A model generated the notes under the pieces. The model worked only from the letters and a program-made list of their open reading frames with translations, was not told the origin of the DNA and searched no databases. The position numbers were made by a program, and so were the translations under genes. Below are positions 17,731-25,990 of a stretch of DNA of 64,000 nucleotides, piece by piece. Origin of the DNA: Marinomonas arctica (GTDB lineage: Bacteria; Pseudomonadota; Gammaproteobacteria; Pseudomonadales; Marinomonadaceae); contig NZ_QHJF01000006.1 of NCBI RefSeq assembly GCF_003259225.1, forward strand, positions 1-64,000, given 5' to 3'. Every line of letters starts with the position of its first letter. The stretch's first letter is position 1.

Positions 17731-18903
17731 TTAAGACATATAAAGGTGTTCTGAAGTCAGTTCATCGAGTCGCTGAACGCCCATTAAATTTAGACTGCGA
17801 GCCAGCTCTTCTTGCAAGATATCTAATATGCGTGACGCACCAATTTCACCACCGGCCGCAACACCGAATAAAGTAGCTCGTCCAAGCATAACACCTTGCG
17901 CGCCAAGGGCGGTGGCTTTTATTATGTCACTGCCGCGACGAATACCACTGTCTAACAATATGCCTATTTTACCACCCACGGCATCGACAATTGCTGGTAA
18001 AGCATCAATAGAAGACAAAGCACCATCGAGCTGACGACCGCCATGATTGCTGATCACAATGCCATCAAATCCTAACTTCACCGCTTGTCTCGCATCATCA
18101 GGATGCAGTACACCTTTTAAGATCATCTTGCCATGCCATTGATCTCTCATCTTGGCCATTTTCTCCCAATCCAACAAAGTATCGAACTGCTGCTGAATAA
18201 ATTTAATTGCCCCCAAGGCACTTTGTTCATTATTAGGTAGATAAGGGTTCAAATTGCCCATAGTTGGCAAACCATTAGGAATCATAACTCGGCGAATCCA
18301 GTTGGGGTGCATCAGAACATTGACCTTGTTTTGCCATGTTAGTTGACGCGGCCTAACAAAATTACGTCGATCCCACTCGCGATTTCCAACAATTGCCGCA
18401 TCCGAAGTGATAACCAAGGTGTTTACCTCGGTCGCTTTCGCTCGAGCCATTAAATCATTGTTAAATTGCTCCTTCTTTAAACAATAAAGCTGAAACCAAA
18501 AATCAAGACCCTGAGTGGCTTCGCGAACCTGCTCCATAGACGCATTAGATACGGTACTTAAACAGAAAGGAATTTTTTTCTCGTTTGCGGCCTTTGCCAA
18601 AGCAATGTCAGCCTGCGGCCACAACATGCCATTGAAACCACTTGGACCTATCATCATTGGTAAGACGCTAGGTGATCCAACCAATGATGTCGTCAATACT
18701 GGAGGATGATTGGCAACTAAAGTATGAGAAGTCAGCCGCATCTTGGCAAAATCGCTCTCGTTACTATGTAAAGTCTGTTCATTTTCTGCACCTCCCGCCA
18801 AGTATTCCCACGCGAAATCTGGTAATCGGTGGCGAGCAAGGGCCGCCATTTCAGCCACACTTTGTACTCTTGAAAAATCAGAACCTCTATAAAACCTACG
18901 CAT
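17731..18903 (-). CDS. FMN-dependent alpha-hydroxy-acid dehydrogenase (lactate/mandelate type)
   Basis: A 390-residue TIM-barrel flavoprotein of the glycolate oxidase / L-lactate dehydrogenase / (S)-mandelate dehydrogenase family. Seen are the catalytic-His motif SNHGGRQLDGA, the FMN-binding lysine region ILKGV, the phosphate-binding DSGIRRGSDI and GRATLFG. The usual TVDVP segment reads ITSDAAIVGNREWD, which differs from typical LldD. Two adjacent ATGs exist; AGGAG is five bases before the second (18903), so that one was used. The place beside paaX suggests a mandelate-like or aromatic hydroxy acid, but lactate is equally possible. Confidence 0.82.
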   Translation of the reverse strand: MRRFYRGSDFSRVQSVAEMAALARHRLPDFAWEYLAGGAENEQTLHSNESDFAKMRLTSHTLVANHPPVLTTSLVGSPSVLPMMIGPSGFNGMLWPQADIALAKAANEKKIPFCLSTVSNASMEQVREATQGLDFWFQLYCLKKEQFNNDLMARAKATEVNTLVITSDAAIVGNREWDRRNFVRPRQLTWQNKVNVLMHPNWIRRVMIPNGLPTMGNLNPYLPNNEQSALGAIKFIQQQFDTLLDWEKMAKMRDQWHGKMILKGVLHPDDARQAVKLGFDGIVISNHGGRQLDGALSSIDALPAIVDAVGGKIGILLDSGIRRGSDIIKATALGAQGVMLGRATLFGVAAGGEIGASRILDILQEELARSLNLMGVQRLDELTSEHLYMS

Positions 18904-19275
18904 CATATCTCCTAAGACAAATAACTGAACCCAATCCGTTGTACAACATTGCAGAAATCTTTTATTAATTACTTGGTCTGTTACACAGGCTATTCGTTCA
19001 GCGAATAATAGTCACAGTTGAAGTAAACGAAGCGGCATAATGAGCACCCAATGAAGTACCACCATTTTGACAGCCAGAGACGCCAACTAAGTTGACACTC
19101 ACTACTTCTTAAACTCTTTAGAAGAAATACCCATTACAGACATCCCTGTTGCCATTGTTTACTTAGCTACTTAATTAATCATTCATAACCTTATTCTATT
19201 TAAGAAGGATTGTTTTCTGACCTAGCAAACATTAAATGAGTACCATTACATAACGATTCACTATGTCATAAATCA
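18904..19275. other. Non-coding gap before the E2 gene
   Basis: This 372-base stretch holds a small inverted repeat, TATTCG with CGAATA, near 18990-19006. No gene was recognised. A few short open stretches on the minus strand (for example around 19030-19130) carry no start or ribosome site and match no known family. The promoter of the minus-strand dehydrogenase gene must lie at its left end. Confidence 0.5.
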
Positions 19276-20529
19276 TTATTTTCCCCAGTTTTCTATCACC
19301 TCAACAAAGTGACTCAGAAATAAATTAGTCTGATACGCATCCAAGGCACGATGATCGATACTAAGAGACACGTAGCATTTTGGTCGGATGACAATTGTGT
19401 CTTCTCCATTCACCTCTTCCACCACGGCTCTTTTTTCAAGTTTTCCGATACCCAAAATAGCAACCTGAGGCTGGTTGATAATAATTGGCGTAGCAAATAG
19501 GCTACCGCTCACGCCATGATTTGAGATAGTAAATGTGCCATCTCTCATGTCTGCGGCAACCAGTTTACCTTGTCTAGCTTTGTCTGTTTGTTGCTGAAGG
19601 GCGGATGCGATTTCAAACAGGTTCTTCTCTTGAACCTTTTTTACAACTGGGACAATCAGTCCATCATCGCCTAACGCTGTGCCGACACCTATGTTAATGT
19701 CTTCAAATATTTCCAAGCAGTCATCATGGAAACGCGAGTTTACGACAGGCACTTTTTGCATTGCCTTAGCACTGGCGGCCAAGAAATAAGCGGTAAAAGT
19801 TAGCTTTACACCCGCTTCTTCAAAGCCCATTTTGCACAGTTGTCTATGTTCTATGATTCGCCCCATATCCATTTCGAAGACGCTCGTCACATGAGGAGAG
19901 GTGTGAAGTAAGCTTTCCACCATATGATTGGCAATTTTCTTGCGCATGGAAGTATGAGGAACCAACTTACTTTTTACGCCATGCGATTTTTCTGCTTGGA
20001 TAGAAGCACTTGAGTTGCTTTGCTCCTTGCCAATTTGGGTATCAACAAAAGCTAAAATATCATCTCGCGTAACACGTCCACCTTTGCCTGTGCCGTCAAT
20101 CAAGGACAAGTTCAGGTTATGCTTTCTCAATAATTTCCTGACCGCAGGCCCGATCAAATGACGTTTTGAGTCATCGTCAGCCACATCGTATTTAACAACA
20201 TCTACCACAGACTCATTTTGCAACGCGTCATTAGCAACAGGAGATGATGATTTGTCTGCCGCAACCTTATCTACCAGTGATTGTTCACCACAATTTAAGT
20301 AGCCAAGGATGGTTTTTTCATCAACATTGTCACCCGATGTCGCCAAGATTTTACCAATGGCGCCATCATTTTCAGCACACACTTCCATCGATACTTTGTC
20401 GGTTTCCAGCTCTAATATGGGGTCGCCTTTTCGAACTTGATCGCCCTCTGCTACCAGCCAAGTAGACAATATCGCCGCGGTTCCCTCCAACGCGCCCACT
20501 GGAAGCGTAATAGTCATTGATTCGTTCAT
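19276..20529 (-). CDS. 2-oxoacid dehydrogenase complex E2 (dihydrolipoyl acyltransferase)
   Basis: A 417-residue E2 core protein with one lipoyl domain (Lys45 in ETDKVSMEV), a peripheral-subunit-binding domain (LIGPAVRKLLRKHNLNLSLI, about 125-160) and a C-terminal acyltransferase domain. The catalytic motif reads DHRALDA, keeping His393 and the Asp four residues later but with Ala where most E2 proteins have Gly. The ATG at 20529 with AGGGGG upstream is preferred to the ATG at 20550, which lies inside the E1 3' end. It follows the fused E1 gene. The substrate may be branched-chain 2-oxoacids, pyruvate or acetoin; the Lrp-type neighbour favours branched chain. Confidence 0.88.
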   Translation of the reverse strand: MNESMTITLPVGALEGTAAILSTWLVAEGDQVRKGDPILELETDKVSMEVCAENDGAIGKILATSGDNVDEKTILGYLNCGEQSLVDKVAADKSSSPVANDALQNESVVDVVKYDVADDDSKRHLIGPAVRKLLRKHNLNLSLIDGTGKGGRVTRDDILAFVDTQIGKEQSNSSASIQAEKSHGVKSKLVPHTSMRKKIANHMVESLLHTSPHVTSVFEMDMGRIIEHRQLCKMGFEEAGVKLTFTAYFLAASAKAMQKVPVVNSRFHDDCLEIFEDINIGVGTALGDDGLIVPVVKKVQEKNLFEIASALQQQTDKARQGKLVAADMRDGTFTISNHGVSGSLFATPIIINQPQVAILGIGKLEKRAVVEEVNGEDTIVIRPKCYVSLSIDHRALDAYQTNLFLSHFVEVIENWGK

Positions 20530-20539
20530 CGTTTCCCCC

Positions 20540-22645
20540 TCACACTTCAATCAGTTTTTTCATGGCGAGAGCGATTTTTTGCTCACTAGGTACGGCTTTT
20601 TCTAACAACAAAAAATTGTGAGGATTAGGAATATCAGGCATGGTCAATCGCTGGACCGGCGCATCAAGACTAAAGAACAATTCATCGGCTAACGTCGCCG
20701 CGATTTCAGCGCCAAACCCAGCGGTTTTATTATCTTCATGAACAATCAAACAACGTCCGGTTTTCTCGACAGAGGCAAGTATCGCCTCTTTGTCCCATGG
20801 TTGAATGGTTCTAAGATCAATCACTTCAATGCCCATATCAAGACTCGTTGCAGCATTTTGGCAACGCTCTACCATCGCGCCCCAACACACTACCGTTAAT
20901 GCTGTGCCTGATAGAATCGTCTTTGCCTTACCAAATGGGATGACATAGTCATCACCAGGATAAGGACGACGTGACCAGCTATTGTCCAGTAAAGATCGAT
21001 GCTCAAAGAAAATAGTTGGGTTGTTGTCTCTTAGTGCAAAACGCAGCAAACCAACCGCGTCTTCAGCGTTTGAAGGCATAGCCAATTGCCAGCCGACTTT
21101 ATGCGCCCACTCCACTTCGTCACTCATGGAATGCCATGGATCTCCTCGACGAGCAAAACCACCCGGAATCCTAACTACCATAGGCGCAGCAAATTGATTA
21201 TTGGTTCGCCAGCGCATAATGCCAGTATCGGACAGTTGTTCAGCCGCAGGCTCAGCGTATTTGCGGAACTGTATTTCTGGCACTGGCATCAAGCCACTCA
21301 ACGCCATTCCCACGGAACGACCAATAATGCCTTCTTCAGACAAGCTAGTATCAAACACTCGATTACCACCGAACTTTTCATTCAGCCCAAGCGTTGCTCC
21401 ATGAACGCCGCCTTTTGGTCCAACATCTTCGCCGAATACCACCACTTTAGGATTCGTTGCGAGTTCGTAATCAAGCGTCTTGCGGATCGCTGTTAACATG
21501 TTCAGGCGTGAACCTTCTGGCTTAGCTTGATTGCTTTGAGTTGGAAATACATGACCACTTGCCGCTAAGCCACCTCGAAGTTGAACCTCATCTTTTTCGG
21601 CATAAACAAAGCGTGTCAGATTTTCTGGATCGGGTTGCTGGCGCTCTTTCGCTTTATCAACTGCATTGCGAATATTACGATGACTTTCTTCTTCTAAACT
21701 CTGCCATTCATCAGTCGTCATTAAGCCATTATTTAATAGATAACTTTTTAACTTAGGAAGCGGATCTCTTGATTGTTCATCAGCAATAAAGTCAGCTTCT
21801 TTGTAAGTTTGAGTGTCTTGGAAAGTGTGACCACATAGACGAGGGACTTTTAGTCGAAGTAAGCAAGTGCCTTGCCCAGATCGCACGTACTCGACAGCTT
21901 CTTTTATCAGTGCTGGAGCCAATTCTGGGTCGGTTCCGTCACCATCAATAATCTTAAGATTTTTATAGGCTTTAAGATTCGCCACCTGATCACCACCAGG
22001 CGTTTGCACTTCTTGAGGCACTGAAATGCCGTAACCATTGTCTTCAATGTAAAATAAATGCGGTAAGTTGTTAGTCGTTGATATGTTTAATGCCGCCCAA
22101 AAACCACTGGTCGACATAGAAGAATCGCCACCCATTGAAACCGCAATAGCGCCAGAATAGCTTGAGTCATTCAACTGATTTTTATGATAAAGAATGGATT
22201 GTGCCCAACCAGAGATAGGCGAATATTGTGCACCGACACCGCCACACATAGGAAATAATATGGCACCTTTTCTATCGGTATTCGGATAGTTACATACTAC
22301 GCCGATGTCTCTACCATCACTGTAACCACCCGCTTTTGCCATAGGCGATGCAACCACTTCATCCAAATCTATCCCAAGACTCATGACAAAAGGTCTAGAT
22401 CGATAATAGCCGCTGGCGGCATCGTGAGGATGTGTCAATAAAGAACCTAGGAGAATCTGAGCAAAGTCATGCCCTCGAGCAGAAAATTGGTTAAACACTA
22501 ACTTCTCTGGCACTAGCTCTTTTTCTTCTATCTCATCCAGAGCACGAGATAAAAGCATTAATTGACTGACTTGAAACCAATCGAACTCAAGCTTTTGAGG
22601 TATAAAATTCGTGACGTGATTACTTTTTTCTAGCAATTGCTTCAT
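20540..22645 (-). CDS. 2-oxoacid dehydrogenase E1, alpha and beta subunits fused
   Basis: A 701-residue thiamine-diphosphate enzyme that joins what are usually two proteins. Residues 20-340 match E1 alpha; the ThDP motif is GGDSSM at 172-177 with Asn203 in IEDNGYG. Residues 380-700 match E1 beta, with the catalytic Glu in SLSEEGIIG and the transketolase C-terminal domain. The typical GDG is GGDS, a mild departure. No E3 (lipoamide dehydrogenase) gene lies in the window, so the complex must borrow one. It is transcribed with E2 and divergently from an Lrp-type regulator. Branched-chain 2-oxoacids are the best guess at substrate. Confidence 0.88.
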   Translation of the reverse strand: MKQLLEKSNHVTNFIPQKLEFDWFQVSQLMLLSRALDEIEEKELVPEKLVFNQFSARGHDFAQILLGSLLTHPHDAASGYYRSRPFVMSLGIDLDEVVASPMAKAGGYSDGRDIGVVCNYPNTDRKGAILFPMCGGVGAQYSPISGWAQSILYHKNQLNDSSYSGAIAVSMGGDSSMSTSGFWAALNISTTNNLPHLFYIEDNGYGISVPQEVQTPGGDQVANLKAYKNLKIIDGDGTDPELAPALIKEAVEYVRSGQGTCLLRLKVPRLCGHTFQDTQTYKEADFIADEQSRDPLPKLKSYLLNNGLMTTDEWQSLEEESHRNIRNAVDKAKERQQPDPENLTRFVYAEKDEVQLRGGLAASGHVFPTQSNQAKPEGSRLNMLTAIRKTLDYELATNPKVVVFGEDVGPKGGVHGATLGLNEKFGGNRVFDTSLSEEGIIGRSVGMALSGLMPVPEIQFRKYAEPAAEQLSDTGIMRWRTNNQFAAPMVVRIPGGFARRGDPWHSMSDEVEWAHKVGWQLAMPSNAEDAVGLLRFALRDNNPTIFFEHRSLLDNSWSRRPYPGDDYVIPFGKAKTILSGTALTVVCWGAMVERCQNAATSLDMGIEVIDLRTIQPWDKEAILASVEKTGRCLIVHEDNKTAGFGAEIAATLADELFFSLDAPVQRLTMPDIPNPHNFLLLEKAVPSEQKIALAMKKLIEV

Positions 22646-22804
22646 AGAGGTACACCATCTTCAGCTGCTTTTCAGCTTTATTGTTATAAGTATGATGTAG
22701 TTAATCTTATCTATGATTTAGCGAAATTATCTTTCTTAATTGCTGAGTCTTTGACAAACTAAGCAACAAAGTTTCTTCAAATAACAAAAAATGGAAACAC
22801 TTTC

Positions 22805-23287
22805 ATGCTCGATAAATTTGACATCAGTATTCTTGCTGCCTTGCAAAAAGATGGCCGTCTGAGTAATAGAGATTTAGCCGATAAAATTGGTCTTTCCACT
22901 GCCCCCTGTTGGCGACGCTTAAAACGCTTAGAAGACGAAGGCTATATAAAGTGCTATACAGCAGAGCTGAATGCAAAGAAAGTGAACCTAAATGTTATCG
23001 CTTTCGCGCAAGTATCAATGGATAACCACCATCCAGAAACACTGGAACCCTTCCTTTCTATCGTACGTAAATTCCCAGAAATACAAGAATGTCATTCCGT
23101 CAGTGGCGATTGTGACTATCTACTAAAAATTATAATCAGAGACCTAGACAGTTACGATGAGCTGTTGAGCAAGCAACTTTTACAGGCGAAGGGAGTTCGC
23201 TCGGTCAATACTATGTTCTCGATGAAACAGCCAAAAATAACTAGGGAATACCCTTTAAGTGAATATCTTATACAGAATGGCTCCTAG
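22805..23287 (+). CDS. Lrp/AsnC-family transcription regulator
   Basis: A 160-residue Lrp-type regulator with an N-terminal helix-turn-helix (LADKIGLSTAPCWRRLKRLE, about 24-43) and a C-terminal RAM ligand-binding domain with the HSVSGDCDYLLKI motif. It is divergent from the E1-E2 operon with 159 bases between, the arrangement seen for BkdR and the branched-chain keto-acid dehydrogenase operon. It probably senses an amino acid and controls E1-E2, which is an inference from position. Confidence 0.88.
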   Translation: MLDKFDISILAALQKDGRLSNRDLADKIGLSTAPCWRRLKRLEDEGYIKCYTAELNAKKVNLNVIAFAQVSMDNHHPETLEPFLSIVRKFPEIQECHSVSGDCDYLLKIIIRDLDSYDELLSKQLLQAKGVRSVNTMFSMKQPKITREYPLSEYLIQNGS

Positions 23288-23395
23288 GATCGGTTGACGC
23301 TTACCTCCCTTGACAGAGACTGACGCCCCTCAACCTTTAATTTTAAAATACTTTCTGACCGTATGTTGATATGTTCTTTTTGATGGAATATTCAC

Positions 23396-24280
23396 CTAAA
23401 TATTTTGACTCATTTGCAACAATTCCATTAAGACTTGTGGCACAAATTTACGTTGTGTGGTGATGGCGTAAAAGTGTTCGTAAGCATCGGGTAGGCGTTG
23501 ATATTCTTCCAGCAATCCTTGTCGAATTTCGTCTTTGACCACCACTGGTGGTAGCACAGCTAAGGCGCCGCTGTCCCTCGCGAGTAGACGCAGCATCGCC
23601 ATGTCATCGGCTTCGGCTTTGACATCGGGCTGATACTGCCATGTGGCACACAGTAGGTTAAACGCTGTCCGAATTTCAGTGTTTTTTCCGGGTAGTATCC
23701 AATGAGCCGATTCATAACCTTGCGGAAATGGTGTGTGTATTTTCCCTTCTTTCGGGCCCACAATCGCCAGTGGCTGACGGGAGACTTGCTGCACAATCCA
23801 AGGTGCGTCTTTCGTGTCGGCACTAATAGGACGATTGGTCAAAACAAGGTCCAATTCATGATTCGTTAAGCCATTGAGCAGATCACTCATGCCACGAGCG
23901 GTCAATGAAAAGCTCACCTCAGGTTTGGCCAGCAGTGGGCTGACAAAGTGCTCAACGAAGTTTCTCGATAACGTTGGCAATACCCCAATGGACAAATGCT
24001 GAGTTTCAGCAAGGATGCCTTTGTTTAAGAAAGATTCAAGCTCTTCTCCTTTATTAAAAATATCATCAGCATAAGCCAAAACCCGTCGCCCCATGTCGGT
24101 CAAAATAAGGCGACGGCCACTGCGTTCAAATAACGCGACATCCATATTATGTTCAAGTTGTTTAATCTGCAGTGAAAGCGCCGATTGCGAAATGTGCAGC
24201 TCCTTAGCAACCTGAGTAAGATTGCCCGCGACAGCGATGCGCCAAAAATAATACAAATGGTGGTAATTGAGTCGGCTCAT
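23396..24280 (-). CDS. LysR-family regulator (NhaR-like), likely regulator of dabBA
   Basis: A 294-residue LysR-type regulator. The winged helix at residues 1-60 starts with SRLNYHHLYYFWRIA, a sequence typical of NhaR-like members, followed by the helix LHISQSALSLQIKQLE. A substrate-binding domain covers about 90-290. ATG codons lie at 24286 and 24280; the second matches family N termini better. It is divergent from dabB with about 100 bases between. LysR genes often accompany dab operons, so control of dabBA is likely. The effector is unknown. Confidence 0.85.
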   Translation of the reverse strand: MSRLNYHHLYYFWRIAVAGNLTQVAKELHISQSALSLQIKQLEHNMDVALFERSGRRLILTDMGRRVLAYADDIFNKGEELESFLNKGILAETQHLSIGVLPTLSRNFVEHFVSPLLAKPEVSFSLTARGMSDLLNGLTNHELDLVLTNRPISADTKDAPWIVQQVSRQPLAIVGPKEGKIHTPFPQGYESAHWILPGKNTEIRTAFNLLCATWQYQPDVKAEADDMAMLRLLARDSGALAVLPPVVVKDEIRQGLLEEYQRLPDAYEHFYAITTQRKFVPQVLMELLQMSQNI

Positions 24281-24378
24281 AATCATTCTATAAAAGTGAA
24301 CGTTTAGTTATTTTATATATATTTTTTTAATCAATCCAGTTCTGACATACTTGCCAACAGTTAATTAAGGGGCCAGCT

Positions 24379-25953
24379 ATGAGCACGTTTTTCTCTTCCA
24401 TTTTTTTCATCTGTATTCCCATCAGCTTGGTATTGGCAGGCTGGTTAGTCGGTCGCAAACCAACCCGAAGCCAAGGTCGTCGTCTTGTTTGTTTGAATCT
24501 TCTGCTCGTAGGGCTTTTTGCGGCTGGTGTACTGGCCCATTGGCTATTGCCATCACCACCGCCGACCCAGCAATACCTTAGTACTTCAAACCTTAGCCTG
24601 ATTATGCTGGCGCTGGTGCTCTTTATGGGCACCATATTAATGACCTTTTCACGCAACTACATGGCGACGGAACCAAGATTAAACGTGTATTGGCGCTGGT
24701 TATTGCTCACGTTAGCTGCGGTTTCTTTGGTGGTGATGAGTAACCATTTAATACTCTTCTGGTTGGGTTGGGTGTGCATCAGTCTGGCGCTGCACAAGCT
24801 GCTCACCTTTTATCCAGAACGCCCACGGGCCGCGCTGGCGGCACATAAGAAGTTCTTATTGGCTCGAACCGCTGAACTGTGTTTATTGGTCGCTTTTATT
24901 TGCTTATATCAAGCCCACAACACCTTTTTCATCCATGAATTGGTGGACATTTTTAACCTCCAAGCAAGTAATACCGCTCTGTCGCTAAGCACAAATGAAC
25001 ACATCGCCGCTGTCTTAATCGCCATCGTGGCCTTAATTAAATGCGCGCAACTGCCTGTCCACGGTTGGTTAATCCAAGTGGTTGAAGCGCCTACGCCGGT
25101 GAGCGCGTTATTACACGCTGGTGTCATTAACCTAGGCGGTTTCTTATTAATACTCTTTGGACCTTTACTACTCCAAGTCGCCACAGCGCAGTGGTTAGTG
25201 CTCATTGTCGCGGGACTAACAACAGTGATCAGCGCCCTTATTATGACCACCAGAATCAGCTTAAAAGTGCGTTTGGCTTGGTCGACCAGTGCACAAATGG
25301 GCTTAATGTTATTGGAATGCGCGCTAGGGTTATTTGAACTGGCCCTACTGCATTTGCTGACTCACTCAGTTTACAAAGCGCATGCTTTCTTAAATTCAGG
25401 CAATGCCATCCATGACGACCTTCAGCGTCGTCTTGCTCCGGCAGAAGCCCCATCCGCTGTGGATTGGTTCGTCGCTGCCCTGCTCTCGGCTTGTCTTGTG
25501 GGTGGTGCAGCATACGTAATCCATTACCAAGGCGTTTGGAGTGCCTGGGTATTGTTTGGGTTGGCTTTAACAGTGTTAATCGCTCAACGTCATAGTCAGC
25601 AACGTAAAGCCAGCCTAATGTCTGCTATCGGCTTAACCCTAATACTGTTGACCATTTACAGCACCATGAAAGCCTTCTTTGGCCTTGTATTGCCAATCAA
25701 CCCAATGTTGCGTGTGCCTGCGTTAAGCTTGGCGGATTTCTGGGTTATGGGACTATTTATCAGTTTATTTATCTTGAGTTGGTTGCTGCGTTATCAAGCA
25801 CAACGACCGTCAGTGCAACATTTATCGATGGCGCTGTTTGCAGGTTTGTACCTTGATGAATGGTTAACCCGCCTGACATTAAAAGTGTGGCCATTGCGTT
25901 TACCCACGCGCATTAACAGCAAAACGTTAACACAACAAACGTCCATTAAGTAA
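24379..25953 (+). CDS. dabB: DabB, membrane subunit of the DAB inorganic-carbon pump
   Basis: A 524-residue polytopic protein of the proton-conducting antiporter/NuoL family, with about 13 helices and the conserved region QLPVHGWLIQVVEAPTPVSA near residue 225. It is paired with a DUF2309 (DabA) gene and not with other Complex I or Mrp subunits, which identifies it as DabB. DabB is thought to pass cations that drive CO2 hydration by DabA. AAGGGG lies ahead of the ATG. It is 37 bases upstream of dabA. Confidence 0.9.
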   Translation: MSTFFSSIFFICIPISLVLAGWLVGRKPTRSQGRRLVCLNLLLVGLFAAGVLAHWLLPSPPPTQQYLSTSNLSLIMLALVLFMGTILMTFSRNYMATEPRLNVYWRWLLLTLAAVSLVVMSNHLILFWLGWVCISLALHKLLTFYPERPRAALAAHKKFLLARTAELCLLVAFICLYQAHNTFFIHELVDIFNLQASNTALSLSTNEHIAAVLIAIVALIKCAQLPVHGWLIQVVEAPTPVSALLHAGVINLGGFLLILFGPLLLQVATAQWLVLIVAGLTTVISALIMTTRISLKVRLAWSTSAQMGLMLLECALGLFELALLHLLTHSVYKAHAFLNSGNAIHDDLQRRLAPAEAPSAVDWFVAALLSACLVGGAAYVIHYQGVWSAWVLFGLALTVLIAQRHSQQRKASLMSAIGLTLILLTIYSTMKAFFGLVLPINPMLRVPALSLADFWVMGLFISLFILSWLLRYQAQRPSVQHLSMALFAGLYLDEWLTRLTLKVWPLRLPTRINSKTLTQQTSIK

Positions 25954-25990
25954 ACACGTCATACCAACGTTTCTAAGAAGGAGTAATCAG

